Below, piece after piece: positions 40,674-48,307 of a stretch of 64,000 nt of DNA. The notes under the pieces are model-generated. The model saw nothing but the letters and a program-made list of their open reading frames with translations, searched no databases and had not been told where the DNA came from. This stretch comes from Aeromicrobium sp. Leaf245. GTDB lineage: Bacteria > Actinomycetota > Actinomycetes > Propionibacteriales > Nocardioidaceae. The position numbers were made by a program, and so were the translations under genes. Numbering within the stretch: position 1 is the first letter of the stretch; each line of letters opens with the position of its first letter. The stretch lies in NCBI RefSeq assembly GCF_942548115.1, contig NZ_OW824151.1, positions 1,054,001-1,118,000 of the forward strand, written 5' to 3'.

Positions 40674-41414
40674 GTGGTGATCGACGGACGGGACGTGCTC
40701 GCAGCGGGGGAGTTCCAGGCGTACGACACCAGCCACGTGACGGTGCTCGTGCTGTTCGCCGTCGGCCTGGTGCCGATCGTGCTGCTCGGCCGGCGGGTGC
40801 GCGGAACGGCAGGGGAGGCCACGACGAGCCGCGTCCTGGCCGTCGGCATCGTCGCCGTGACGGTGCCCCTGCAGGTCCTGCAGCTGCTGCCGGCGGAGTG
40901 GAACCCGCGCACGTCCCTGCCCTTCCAGCTGTGCGACCTGGCCTGGATGTTCGCGGTGCACGCCCTGTGGACGCGTTCTCGTCTCACGTCGACCGTCACC
41001 TACCTCTGGGGCCTCACCCTCACGACGCAGGGCATGGCCACTCCGGACCTCGCCTCGGCGTGGCCCGAGCCGAGGTTCGTCATGTTCTGGGCGATGCACC
41101 TGCTCATCGTGTGGGCCGCGGTCTACCTCGTCCTCGGGCTCGGTGTGCTGCCGACGTGGTCGACCTACCGCCGCACGGTCGTGATCACGCTCGTGTGGGC
41201 GGTGTCGGTCATGGTCTACAACACGCTCGCCGACACCAACTACGGCTACCTCAACGGCAAGCCGAGCCGGGCCTCGCTGCTCGACGTCCTGCCGGCGTGG
41301 CCCTGGTACGTGGCGGTCGAGATCGCCGTGGTCGCCGCAGTCTGGGCTCTGCTGGTGTGGCCGTGGACGCGCGCCCGCACCGGCACCCTCGCCGGCGCCG
41401 CGCGCCCTGCATGA
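40674..41414 (+). CDS. TIGR02206-family integral membrane protein
   Basis: About 246 residues and six or seven helices. LPFQLCDLAWM, the TYLWGLTLTTQGMATPDL region and the conserved NYGYLNGKP motif identify the YwaF/TIGR02206 family, whose function is unknown. GTG start, one of two adjacent GTGs, 18 bases after the methyltransferase stop, so the two may be co-transcribed. Confidence 0.82.
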   Translation: MVIDGRDVLAAGEFQAYDTSHVTVLVLFAVGLVPIVLLGRRVRGTAGEATTSRVLAVGIVAVTVPLQVLQLLPAEWNPRTSLPFQLCDLAWMFAVHALWTRSRLTSTVTYLWGLTLTTQGMATPDLASAWPEPRFVMFWAMHLLIVWAAVYLVLGLGVLPTWSTYRRTVVITLVWAVSVMVYNTLADTNYGYLNGKPSRASLLDVLPAWPWYVAVEIAVVAAVWALLVWPWTRARTGTLAGAARPA

Positions 41415-41496
41415 GAAGCCTCTCACCGTCGCGTCATGCCGCTCTCACGCACGGGGCCTTGCATGGGGACCACACCAAGCCCCCGAGGAGAACCCC

Positions 41497-41880
41497 ATGA
41501 AGACCACCCGCCTGCTCGCCGCCTCCGCCACCGCCCTCGTGCTCGCACTCGGCATGACCGCCTGCGGCTCCGACGACGCCGATGACGACGTCGTCCCCGC
41601 CGCCACCTCGTCCGCGCAGTCCACCGAGAGTGCGCCGACGTCGGAGAGCCCGTCGGCCGGGTCCACGAACGGCGGTGACGGTGACGACGTGACCGACGCC
41701 GACCTGCGCGGCCAGCTCGAGAAGGTCGCCCTCGACGAGGTCGGCCAGGGGCGCGTGACCGACGTCGAGCGCAGCGACGACCGCGACCACGCCTACGAGG
41801 TCGAGGTCGACCTCGGCAACGACGACGACGTCAGCGTCGAGATCGCCGAGGACCTGTCGGTGGTCCGCGTCGACCGCTGA
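41497..41880 (+). CDS. PepSY-like lipoprotein
   Basis: 127 residues. A signal peptide ends in the lipobox LGMTACG, then a Ser/Thr/Asp-rich linker (residues 30-65) leads to a C-terminal PepSY-like domain (VALDEVGQGRVTDVERSD...YEVEVDLGNDDDVSVEIAEDLSVV). PepSY domains are thought to inhibit peptidases or bind at the cell surface. It stands alone between a membrane protein and yajQ. Confidence 0.75.
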   Translation: MKTTRLLAASATALVLALGMTACGSDDADDDVVPAATSSAQSTESAPTSESPSAGSTNGGDGDDVTDADLRGQLEKVALDEVGQGRVTDVERSDDRDHAYEVEVDLGNDDDVSVEIAEDLSVVRVDR

Positions 41881-41922
41881 CGCCGAGGGGGTGCGGCCGG
41901 CCTCGACCGGGTGGTGCGTCCG

Positions 41923-42414
41923 TCAGCGGTAGTTGACGAACTGCACCGCGAAGTCGAGGTCGGCACCCTTCAGCAGCGCGATGACCTCCTGGAGGTCGTC
42001 GCGCTTCTTGCTGGTGACGCGCAGCTCGTCGCCCTGGATCTGGACCTTGACGCCCTTGGGCCCCTCGTCTCGGATGAGCTTGGAGACCTTCTTGGCCTGC
42101 TCGGTGCTGATGCCCTGGCTGAACGTGCCGTTGATCTTGACGTCCTTGCCGCTCTGACGGGGATCGCCGGTCTCGAGCGCCTTGAGGCTGATGCCGCGCT
42201 TGACGAGCTTCTCCTTGAACACGTCGAGCACGGCGAGAGCGCGCTCGTCGGCGTTCGCGGTGATCTCGATGCCCTCCTCGCCCTTCCACTCCAGCAGTGC
42301 GCCGGTGTTCTTGAAGTCGTACCGGGTGGAGATCTCCTTCATCGCCTGGTTGAGGGCGTTGTCGGCCTCCTGACGGTCGAGCTTGCTGACGATGTCGAAC
42401 GAGGAGTCGGCCAC
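41923..42414 (-). CDS. YajQ-family nucleotide-binding protein
   Basis: 163 residues, [15 protein letters not shown] at the N-terminus, with KFNGTF-like [11 protein letters not shown] and [22 protein letters not shown], all diagnostic of the YajQ/DUF520 family. Members bind nucleotides (c-di-GMP in some proteobacteria). The GTG start follows AGGAGAGAACC. Convergent with the PepSY-like gene. Confidence 0.9.
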   Translation of the reverse strand: MADSSFDIVSKLDRQEADNALNQAMKEISTRYDFKNTGALLEWKGEEGIEITANADERALAVLDVFKEKLVKRGISLKALETGDPRQSGKDVKINGTFSQGISTEQAKKVSKLIRDEGPKGVKVQIQGDELRVTSKKRDDLQEVIALLKGADLDFAVQFVNYR

Positions 42415-42536
42415 GGTTCTCTCTCCTGTGCTGGCTGGGACGGCGAAGGGGCGGGACCCGCGGGTCCCGCCCCTCAGACTAGGCGCTCGCCTCGAGTGCC
42501 CGCCGTGCCGTCCGTCGCCCCAGGCCGTGACGCAGC

Positions 42537-42589
42537 CCCGGCACCCCTGCCGGGCCGTCTGCCGCCCAGGGCCCGGCACCCCTGCCGGG
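42537..42589. repeat. Paired GC-rich palindromic repeats
   Basis: CCCGGCACCCCTGCCGGG occurs twice (42537-42554 and 42572-42589), 35 bases apart, right up to the stop of the SRPBCC gene. It is related to the tandem repeat in resB (5289-5356) and more loosely to 63460-63480. It may also act as a terminator. Confidence 0.8.
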
Positions 42590-43075
42590 TCAGGCCGCCA
42601 GGAAGTCGTCGATCTGCCCCATGGCGGCGCGCGCGCCCTCCTCGACCCCCATGTCGAGCACCTGCTGCAGGGCCTCGGCGGTCGGGTAGGTGGAGACGTA
42701 GGTGGCGCGGGTGCCGCCGTCGATCGGCTCGAAGCGGAAGCTGTTGGTCGAGGACGGCATGCTCTCGACGGGGTTCAGGTCCGCGTCGGCGAAGCCGTCC
42801 CGCACCTCGAAGCCGTGCGGGGCGTCGACGGAGACCACGTCCCAGTAGCCGCCGTACTTCTCGCCCTCCGGGCCGGTCATGTAGTAGGTGATGCGGCTGC
42901 CGGGCGTCAGGTCGTGGTCGACGAACGTCGCGGGGTGGGTGGGCGGTCCCCAGACCTTCTCCAGCTGGCGGGGGTCGGCGTAGATGCCGAACACGCGCTC
43001 GACGGGAGCGGCGAACTCGGCGGTGATGGTGATGGTGCGCTGGTCCAGGTCCTTCTGGACGTCGATGACGGGCAT
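42590..43075 (-). CDS. SRPBCC (AHSA1/START-like) protein
   Basis: 161 residues with the AHSA1-type pattern [29 protein letters not shown] near the start and a C-terminal helix [17 protein letters not shown]. It binds hydrophobic ligands in related proteins. It begins one base after the ArsR stop, the standard ArsR-SRPBCC two-gene module, and should be co-regulated by the operator at 43486. Confidence 0.85.
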   Translation of the reverse strand: MPVIDVQKDLDQRTITITAEFAAPVERVFGIYADPRQLEKVWGPPTHPATFVDHDLTPGSRITYYMTGPEGEKYGGYWDVVSVDAPHGFEVRDGFADADLNPVESMPSSTNSFRFEPIDGGTRATYVSTYPTAEALQQVLDMGVEEGARAAMGQIDDFLAA

Positions 43076-43076
43076 G

Positions 43077-43481
43077 TCACTTCTCCTGGGTGGTGTGGGT
43101 GGTGGTGTCGTGCTGCTCGGACGGTGTGGCGGATGGTGCGGTGGGTTGGGCTGTCGGTTGGGCGAGGAGGTCGTCGATCCGGGCGACGCGTCCGCGCCAC
43201 ACGGCCTCGATCTCGCCGAGCATCGAGGCGACGGACCGCACGGCCTCGACGTCCCCGCTCGCGAGGGCCTCGCGGCCGACCCGACGCTTGGTGACCAGAC
43301 CGGCCCTTTCGAGCACGGCGACGTGCTTCTGCACGGCGGCGAAGCTCATCGGGTAGTGCTCGGCGAGCCGGCTCACGGAGTGCTCCCCGGCCAGCACGCG
43401 GCGCAGGATGTCGCGCCGGGTCCGGTCGGCCAGGGCGCCGAACAGGGCATCGGCCCGGTCGTCGTCCTGGTGATCACTCAT
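43077..43481 (-). CDS. ArsR-family helix-turn-helix repressor
   Basis: 134 residues. The winged helix spans residues ~10-85: ALADRTRRDILRRVLAGE, then SFAAVQKHVAVLERAGLVTKRRVGRE. No metal-binding cysteines are visible. The C-terminal tail is Thr/Gln/Pro-rich. The ATG is used; a GTG two codons upstream is possible. The operator overlaps the translation start region, indicating autorepression. Confidence 0.88.
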   Translation of the reverse strand: MSDHQDDDRADALFGALADRTRRDILRRVLAGEHSVSRLAEHYPMSFAAVQKHVAVLERAGLVTKRRVGREALASGDVEAVRSVASMLGEIEAVWRGRVARIDDLLAQPTAQPTAPSATPSEQHDTTTHTTQEK

Positions 43482-43485
43482 GAGC

Positions 43486-43515
43486 ACAACCTACAACTAG
43501 ATGGTTGTAGGTTGT
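43486..43515. promoter_or_regulatory. ArsR operator
   Basis: Perfect 12-base inverted repeat ACAACCTACAAC / GTTGTAGGTTGT with a 6-base spacer, starting 5 bases before the ArsR ATG. Size and position fit a dimeric ArsR operator. Confidence 0.8.
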
Positions 43516-43608
43516 CAACCCCTTCGACGGCACGGATGCGGTTGGGCTGCGCAGGCCCCTCTGCGGTATGGTTTCTCGTCGTTGCCCGTCTCGGCGGGCA
43601 GCATCCCT

Positions 43609-43690
43609 GGCAGGTTGCCCGAGCGGCCAAAGGGAGCTGACTGTAAATCAGCCGGCATTGCCTTCGCAGGTTCGAATCCTGCACCTGCCA
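43609..43690 (+). tRNA. tRNA-Tyr(GTA)
   Basis: The acceptor stem GGCAGGT pairs with ACCTGCC, the anticodon loop is CTGACTGTAAATCAG with anticodon GTA, and the T-arm is GCAGGTTCGAATCCTGC. The long variable arm is normal for bacterial tRNA-Tyr. Discriminator A at 43690; no CCA is encoded. A TATGGT box at 43567-43572 may be its -10. Confidence 0.96.
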
Positions 43691-43715
43691 CAGCGTGAGA
43701 GAGTCGCTGGAACCG

Positions 43716-43756
43716 ACGGGCCTCGTCGGGCGAGAGCCCGGCGGGGCCCGTTCTTC
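43716..43756 (+). terminator. tRNA-Tyr terminator
   Basis: Nested stem ACGGGCC...GGCCCGT enclosing CGGGC-gaga-GCCCG, followed by TTCTTC, 25 bases after the tRNA. Confidence 0.75.
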
Positions 43757-43785
43757 ATGATCGAGCTCCACCCGCTGCGGGCGGC

Positions 43786-44739
43786 TCAGTGATGGGGAAG
43801 CGCAGCGAAGCGCCGACGGTACGAGGTCGGCGTGGTGCCGTAGGCGTCGGTGAAGCGCTGGCGGAACGTGACGACGCTGCCGAAGCCGCACCGCCGCGCG
43901 ACCGACGCGACCGGCAGGTCGGTCCGCTCCAGGAGTCGGCGCGACTCGTCGAGGCGGCGTCCGGACAGCCACCGCGCGGGGCTCGCGCCGGTGGCCTCGG
44001 TGAAGCGACGGGTGAAGTTGCGGGTGCTCATCCGTGCGTGGTCGGCCATCGCCTCGACGGACATCCGCTGGTCCAGGTGCTCGATGGTCCACGCGATGGT
44101 GTCACCGAGCTGTCCGACGCCGTCGGGCTCGGGCATGGGGCGAGCGATGTACTGCGCCTGCCCGCCCTCGCGGTGGGGTGCGACGACGAGGTGCCGGGCG
44201 AGGGTCGTCGCCGCCTCGGAGCCGAGCTCGCGTCGGACGACGTGCAGGCAGGCGTCGATGGCCGAGGCCGTCCCGGCCGAGGTGAGCACGTCGCCGTGGT
44301 CGACGTAGATCGCGTCGGCGTCGACGTCGACGTCGGGGTACCGCGCCGCCAGGTCCTCGGCGGCGCCCCAGTGGGTGACCGAGGACCGTCCGTCGAGCAC
44401 CCCCGCTCCGGCCAGGGGGAACGCTCCCAGGCACAGCCCCACCAGGCGAGCACTCCGCCAGGCCGCCTCCCGGATCACCGTGGCCACGGTGTCGTCGGCC
44501 GGGCGCAGGTCGGCGTGCCACGAGGGGAAGACGAGCAGGTCGGCGTCCGTCGTCGCGTCGGGACCGGCCAGGTCGCCGAGGGAGACTCCCTCCGCCGTCA
44601 TCACGCGGGCCTCGCTGCTCCAGACCGTGGTGCGCCAGGAGGAGTCGAGGCCGAGCCGCGCGACCTCGGCGAAGACGGTCGTCGGCACGGAAAGGTGGAA
44701 CAGGCTGATGCCGTCGAAGGCGTGGACCGCGATCCGCAT
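43786..44739 (-). CDS. GlxA-family AraC-type regulator
   Basis: 317 residues: an N-terminal DJ-1/PfpI-like amidotransferase fold (RIAVHAFDGISLFHLSVP, and GLCLGAFPLAGAGVLDGR with the nucleophile-elbow Cys) and a C-terminal AraC helix-turn-helix pair (residues ~225-310, SVEAMADHARMSTRNFTRRF and PVASVARRCGFGSVVTFRQRF). The start is the ATG before RIAVHAF. It is divergent from the cysteine hydrolase, which is the likely target. Confidence 0.87.
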   Translation of the reverse strand: MRIAVHAFDGISLFHLSVPTTVFAEVARLGLDSSWRTTVWSSEARVMTAEGVSLGDLAGPDATTDADLLVFPSWHADLRPADDTVATVIREAAWRSARLVGLCLGAFPLAGAGVLDGRSSVTHWGAAEDLAARYPDVDVDADAIYVDHGDVLTSAGTASAIDACLHVVRRELGSEAATTLARHLVVAPHREGGQAQYIARPMPEPDGVGQLGDTIAWTIEHLDQRMSVEAMADHARMSTRNFTRRFTEATGASPARWLSGRRLDESRRLLERTDLPVASVARRCGFGSVVTFRQRFTDAYGTTPTSYRRRFAALPHH

Positions 44740-44841
44740 GATTGTCCTGGAAGCATCGATAGGTGGCGTTCGGGCCACTCACGGTACCTGGCCCCCACCC
44801 CGAGGATGGAGGTCCACCCGGACGAACCAAGGAGCACCATC

Positions 44842-45477
44842 GTGACCGCCACCCGCCGCGCCCTCGTCGTCGTCGACGTCCAGAACGAGTACGTCGACGG
44901 TCCGCTCGAGGTCCAGCACCCACCCCGCGAGGAGTCGCTCGCCAACATCACCCGAGCCATCGACGTCGCCGTCGAGCTCGACGTGCCGGTCCTGGTGCTC
45001 CAGCACGAGCTGCCGGAGGGTTCGCCCGTCTTCGCGGTCGGCTCGAAGGGCTGGGAGCTGCACCCGGAGGTCGAGCGCCGCCTGAGGCCGGAGTTCGGCC
45101 GCGCCTCGAAGGTCCACGGCAGCGCGTTCAGCGCCGACGGTGTCACCGAGTGGCTCGCCGACCGGCAGGTCGACACGATCACGATCGTCGGCTACATGAC
45201 CAACAACTGCGACCTCGCCACGGCCGCCGACGCAGAGACGCGGGGCATCGCCGCCGAGGTGCTGTCGGACGCGACCGGGGCCATCCACCTCGCGAACGAG
45301 GCGGGGAGCGCGTCGGCCGAGCAGGTGCACTCGACGCTGATGGTGCTGCTCAACTCCAACTTCGCCGCCGTCGGGACCACGGACGACTGGGTCGAGGCCG
45401 CCCGGGCGGGCACCGCGCTGCCGAAGAGCGACCTCGGCACGTCTGCTCTCCAGGGCCGGGAGCGCTTCAGCGGCTGA
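44842..45477 (+). CDS. Isochorismatase-like cysteine hydrolase
   Basis: 211 residues. The catalytic triad of the cysteine hydrolase family is visible: Asp12 in VVVDVQNEY, Lys90 in ASKVHGSAF and Cys123 in MTNNCDLATAAD. The GTG start follows AAGGAGCACCATC. Related enzymes hydrolyse nicotinamide, N-carbamoyl or ureido compounds; the substrate here is unknown. It lies divergent to a GlxA-type regulator, a common pairing. Confidence 0.87.
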   Translation: MTATRRALVVVDVQNEYVDGPLEVQHPPREESLANITRAIDVAVELDVPVLVLQHELPEGSPVFAVGSKGWELHPEVERRLRPEFGRASKVHGSAFSADGVTEWLADRQVDTITIVGYMTNNCDLATAADAETRGIAAEVLSDATGAIHLANEAGSASAEQVHSTLMVLLNSNFAAVGTTDDWVEAARAGTALPKSDLGTSALQGRERFSG

Positions 45478-45496
45478 GCGCCACGCGTCCCGCACG

Positions 45497-45534
45497 ACGA
45501 GACGCCCCTCGCCGGTCGGCGAGGGGCGTCTCGT
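45497..45534 (+). terminator. Strong hairpin after the hydrolase
   Basis: A 17-base perfect stem, ACGAGACGCCCCTCGCC against its complement with a GGTC loop, 20 bases after the stop. Confidence 0.85.
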
Positions 45535-45552
45535 GCGCTGGTGACCCCCAGG

Positions 45553-45623
45553 GTCGCGCCCCGAGCCGGACCCGTCAGGTGGGTCCGAGCCCCGCGTGTC
45601 CACACGGCGGGTCGGGGCGCGAC
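45553..45623. repeat. Nested three-stem structure between convergent genes
   Basis: Outer arms GTCGCGCCCCGA/TCGGGGCGCGAC (45553-45564, 45612-45623) enclose two inner hairpins, CGGACCC/GGGTCCG (45567-45587) and CGTGT/ACACG (45595-45606). It could fold as a three-way junction in RNA or DNA, or merely terminate the DHDPS-like transcript. Confidence 0.7.
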
Positions 45624-45652
45624 GCCGGGAGCCACCGGGTCGCGGGGTGGGA

Positions 45653-46567
45653 TCAGATGATCCCGGCCTGCTTCAGGGCGAGGCTGATCTCGCCCTGCGC
45701 CTCGGGGGCGAGGTCGAGCAGCGGAGGGCGGACGGCGGCGTGCTCGAGCTTGCCGCGCTCCACGAGGGCCAGCTTCAGCGCCACGGTGCCCTCCATGTGC
45801 GAACCGCGGTGGTAGACGTTCTTGGTCACCGGGAGCAGCGCGTCGTGGAGGGCGCGGGCCGCGGGGTAGTCGTGCGCCTTGCCGGCGGCGATGAGCTCGA
45901 CCAGCAGCTCGGGGGCGATTCCTCCGTAGCCGACGAGCAGACCGTCGACGTCGAACATCGTGTGGAGCAGATACTCGTCGTGGCACGAGAGGATCTGCAG
46001 GTCGGGCAGCTCCTGGCGCAGGACGGGGATCTCGGTGTCCCAGCGGCGCATGTTGCGCACACCGTTCTTCGTCGCGAAGACGCCGGGCTGCGCGCCGATC
46101 TCGAGCTGGGTCTGCAGGTCGTAGGAGGCCTTGGTCGCATCGGGGTACTGGAACAGGATGAGCGGCAGGCCCGACTCCTCGTGCACGATGCGGTAGCGCT
46201 CCTGCGGGGCGCCCTGCTGGTAGCCGAAGCGGAGCCAGCCGTGCGAGGGGTACAGGAGTCCGGCGCTGGCGCCGGCGTCGACGGCGCGCTTGGCCTCGAG
46301 ACCCGCGACCTTGTCGCCCTCGCCGGTGATGCCGGCGATGACCGGCACGTCGCCGGCGTTCGCGACGGCCACCTCGATGACCTTCACCTGCTCCTCCTGC
46401 GTGAGGTAGGTGCCCTCGCCCGCGTGGCCGAGATAGACCAGGCCGGTGATGCCGGGGATGGAGGCGTACCAGCGGGTCAGTGACGCCACGGCGTCGTAGT
46501 CGACCTCGAGGTCGCGGGTGAACGGGGTGACGGGGGCCGGGGTGAGGCCGCGGAGATCGAGCGTCAT
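45653..46567 (-). CDS. DHDPS/N-acetylneuraminate lyase family aldolase
   Basis: 304-residue class I aldolase fold. The Schiff-base lysine is Lys167 in FATKNG and the catalytic Tyr141 is in FQYPDAT. The DapA hallmark GTTGE is replaced by GHAGEG (residues 47-52), so it is not a lysine-biosynthesis DapA. It probably cleaves or dehydrates a 2-oxo acid taken from the medium. It is transcribed from its own promoter with LacI-type boxes at 46603-46626, downstream of the Nramp-like transporter gene. Confidence 0.82.
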   Translation of the reverse strand: MTLDLRGLTPAPVTPFTRDLEVDYDAVASLTRWYASIPGITGLVYLGHAGEGTYLTQEEQVKVIEVAVANAGDVPVIAGITGEGDKVAGLEAKRAVDAGASAGLLYPSHGWLRFGYQQGAPQERYRIVHEESGLPLILFQYPDATKASYDLQTQLEIGAQPGVFATKNGVRNMRRWDTEIPVLRQELPDLQILSCHDEYLLHTMFDVDGLLVGYGGIAPELLVELIAAGKAHDYPAARALHDALLPVTKNVYHRGSHMEGTVALKLALVERGKLEHAAVRPPLLDLAPEAQGEISLALKQAGII

Positions 46568-46602
46568 GGTGGGTCCTCTTCGAACGGGTCGGTCGTGGTT
46601 AC

Positions 46603-46626
46603 GGAACGTTCGCGGGAACGTTCCCG
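46603..46626. promoter_or_regulatory. Paired LacI-type operator boxes (lyase promoter)
   Basis: CGGAACGTTCG and CGGGAACGTTCCCG, whose AACGTT centres are 12 bases apart, lie 36 bases upstream of the lyase start. The same pair and spacing occurs at 48159-48179. Confidence 0.8.
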
Positions 46627-46710
46627 CAATGAGTGTGCGTGACCCCGGTCACCGTGTCAAGGGCCAAGCGACGTCGACCCGAGATCGATCGGGACGGCCT
46701 CTGCGAACGC

Positions 46711-46747
46711 CGTCGGCCCCGCTCCTCGAGAAGGAGCGGGGCCGACG
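46711..46747 (-). terminator. Hairpin after the Nramp-like gene
   Basis: A 16-base perfect stem, CGTCGGCCCCGCTCCT against its complement with a 5-base loop, 20 bases beyond the transporter stop. It separates the transporter from the downstream lyase promoter. Confidence 0.8.
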
Positions 46748-46767
46748 GCGGCGTGCTGCGCAGCGGG

Positions 46768-48033
46768 TCAGAGCACGATCGTGAGCAGTCGGTAGCAGAG
46801 CGCGAAGATCGCCACGAGCCCCACCAGCCCGAGCGCGTTCTGCCACCACCGGTTCACGTAGCGACCCATCAGGTCGCGGCGCGTGGTCATGACGAACAGC
46901 AGGAGGCCGAGCAGCGGTGCGACGATCACCGTGAGGGCCTGTGCCGTGATGATCAGCTCCACGGGTGAGCCGTTCGAGACGAGCGTGACCACGAGCCCGA
47001 AGGCCAGCACCGCGAGCATGCCGAGCTTGACGCTCACCCGGTCCATCGTGTTGCCGCGTCCGAGGCCGTCGGAGAGCAGCGTGCCGCCGGCCGTCGCGTT
47101 GGCGACCATCGACGAGAACGCAGCGGCGGAGAAGCCGAGCCCGAACAGCGTGGCGCCGAGCTCGCCCGCGACCGGACGGAGGACGTTCGCCAGCTCGGGG
47201 AAGGTGGCGGCGCCGGTGCCGGTGTTCTGCAGCGCGGCGGCCGCGGTGACGATGACGAGGGCCGTCATGATGCCGGGCGCCAGGATGCCGGGGATCGTGT
47301 CCGCGATCGTCGTCGTGCGGTAGTCCTCGGCCTTCAGACCCCGCTCGCGCGAGGCGTACCCGGTGAAGAAGGCGGCGTTGATCGAGAAGTTGGTGCCCAC
47401 GAGGGCGATGATCAGCAGGCCCGCGTCGGAGGGGATGGTCGGGAAGAGGCCGTCGGCCGCGGCGACCCAGTCGGGCTTGGACAGGAAGGCGCCGAGCACG
47501 AAGCCGATGCCCATGAGCACGACCAGCCCGAGCATCGCGCGTTCGAAGAGCTTGTAGTAGTTGGGTGCCCAGGCCACGGCCCCGACGACGACGGTGCAGC
47601 CGATGGTCCAGAGGGTGGGGGAGCCCCCGAACAGCATCGAGAAGCCCAGGCCCGACCCGACGGCGTTGCCGACCGAGAAGCAGAGGCTGATGAGGAAGAC
47701 GCCGATGCCGGCGGCCGTCCCGACCGGGCGGCCGAGTCGGTCCTTGATCGTCTGCACGAGGGAGCCGGGGGAGACGATGGCCAGGCGCACGCTCATGTCG
47801 GTGAAGACGATCATGAGGAGCGTCGAGACGGCGATGACCCAGATGAGGGCGTATCCGTGGGCGCTGCCGGCCTGCACGGCCGACGCGAGGTTGCCGGGTC
47901 CGAACTGCCAGGCCCCGGCGATGAAGCTGGGTCCCATGAGGGCGAGCGTGGCGGCGAGCCCGCGGCGTGAGCGGCGGGATCGGTCCGAGCGGGGTCCCGC
48001 CTGCTCGGCGGTGGCGGGGGCGGTGTCAGTCAT
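46768..48033 (-). CDS. Nramp-fold transporter lacking canonical metal ligands
   Basis: 421 residues and about 11 helices of the Nramp (SLC11) family. The helix-1 DPGN motif reads GPGN (residues 45-48), and at the helix-6 MPH position the sequence is GTNFSINAAFF, so the metal-coordinating Asp and Met are both absent. Transport of Mn/Fe is therefore doubtful. The neighbouring lyase and LacI regulator suggest uptake of a small organic acid or a metal-organic substrate. The shared operator pattern supports joint induction. Confidence 0.8.
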   Translation of the reverse strand: MTDTAPATAEQAGPRSDRSRRSRRGLAATLALMGPSFIAGAWQFGPGNLASAVQAGSAHGYALIWVIAVSTLLMIVFTDMSVRLAIVSPGSLVQTIKDRLGRPVGTAAGIGVFLISLCFSVGNAVGSGLGFSMLFGGSPTLWTIGCTVVVGAVAWAPNYYKLFERAMLGLVVLMGIGFVLGAFLSKPDWVAAADGLFPTIPSDAGLLIIALVGTNFSINAAFFTGYASRERGLKAEDYRTTTIADTIPGILAPGIMTALVIVTAAAALQNTGTGAATFPELANVLRPVAGELGATLFGLGFSAAAFSSMVANATAGGTLLSDGLGRGNTMDRVSVKLGMLAVLAFGLVVTLVSNGSPVELIITAQALTVIVAPLLGLLLFVMTTRRDLMGRYVNRWWQNALGLVGLVAIFALCYRLLTIVL

Positions 48034-48158
48034 GGTCGTCCTTCTCTGTCTATCCCACGGGGGCTCGTCCGTGTGGGCAGTCCGGTCGGTCCGGGCGGTG
48101 TCCTCGTGGTGGACGGACGTCGTCGGCGGGTGGCCACGCTGCGCAGCCGGAGTGTGAC

Positions 48159-48179
48159 AACGTTCACGGGAACGTTCCC
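48159..48179. promoter_or_regulatory. Paired LacI-type operator boxes (transporter/lacI intergenic)
   Basis: AACGTT (48159-48164) and GGGAACGTTCCC (48168-48179) have centres 12 bases apart, in the 274-base gap between the divergent transporter and lacI-type genes. This predicts both genes are controlled, including autoregulation. Confidence 0.8.
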
Positions 48180-48307
48180 ATCGTGTGTGACCGGGACCAC
48201 GGTGTCAACTGTTTCGGGTGAGCGTCTTCGGGAGCGGGCAGATGGGTGCGAGCACCGTCTGCGCCTATGCTGGCCAGCACCCGGCTCGTCGACCAGAGGA
48301 GGACAGC

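Noticed and set aside
45653..46567. Naming the aldolase dapA
   Set aside because: The DapA Thr-Thr motif is replaced by His-Ala, and the context is catabolic under LacI control.
46768..48033. Naming the transporter mntH
   Set aside because: The Asp of DPGN and the Met of the helix-6 motif are missing, so manganese transport is not supported.
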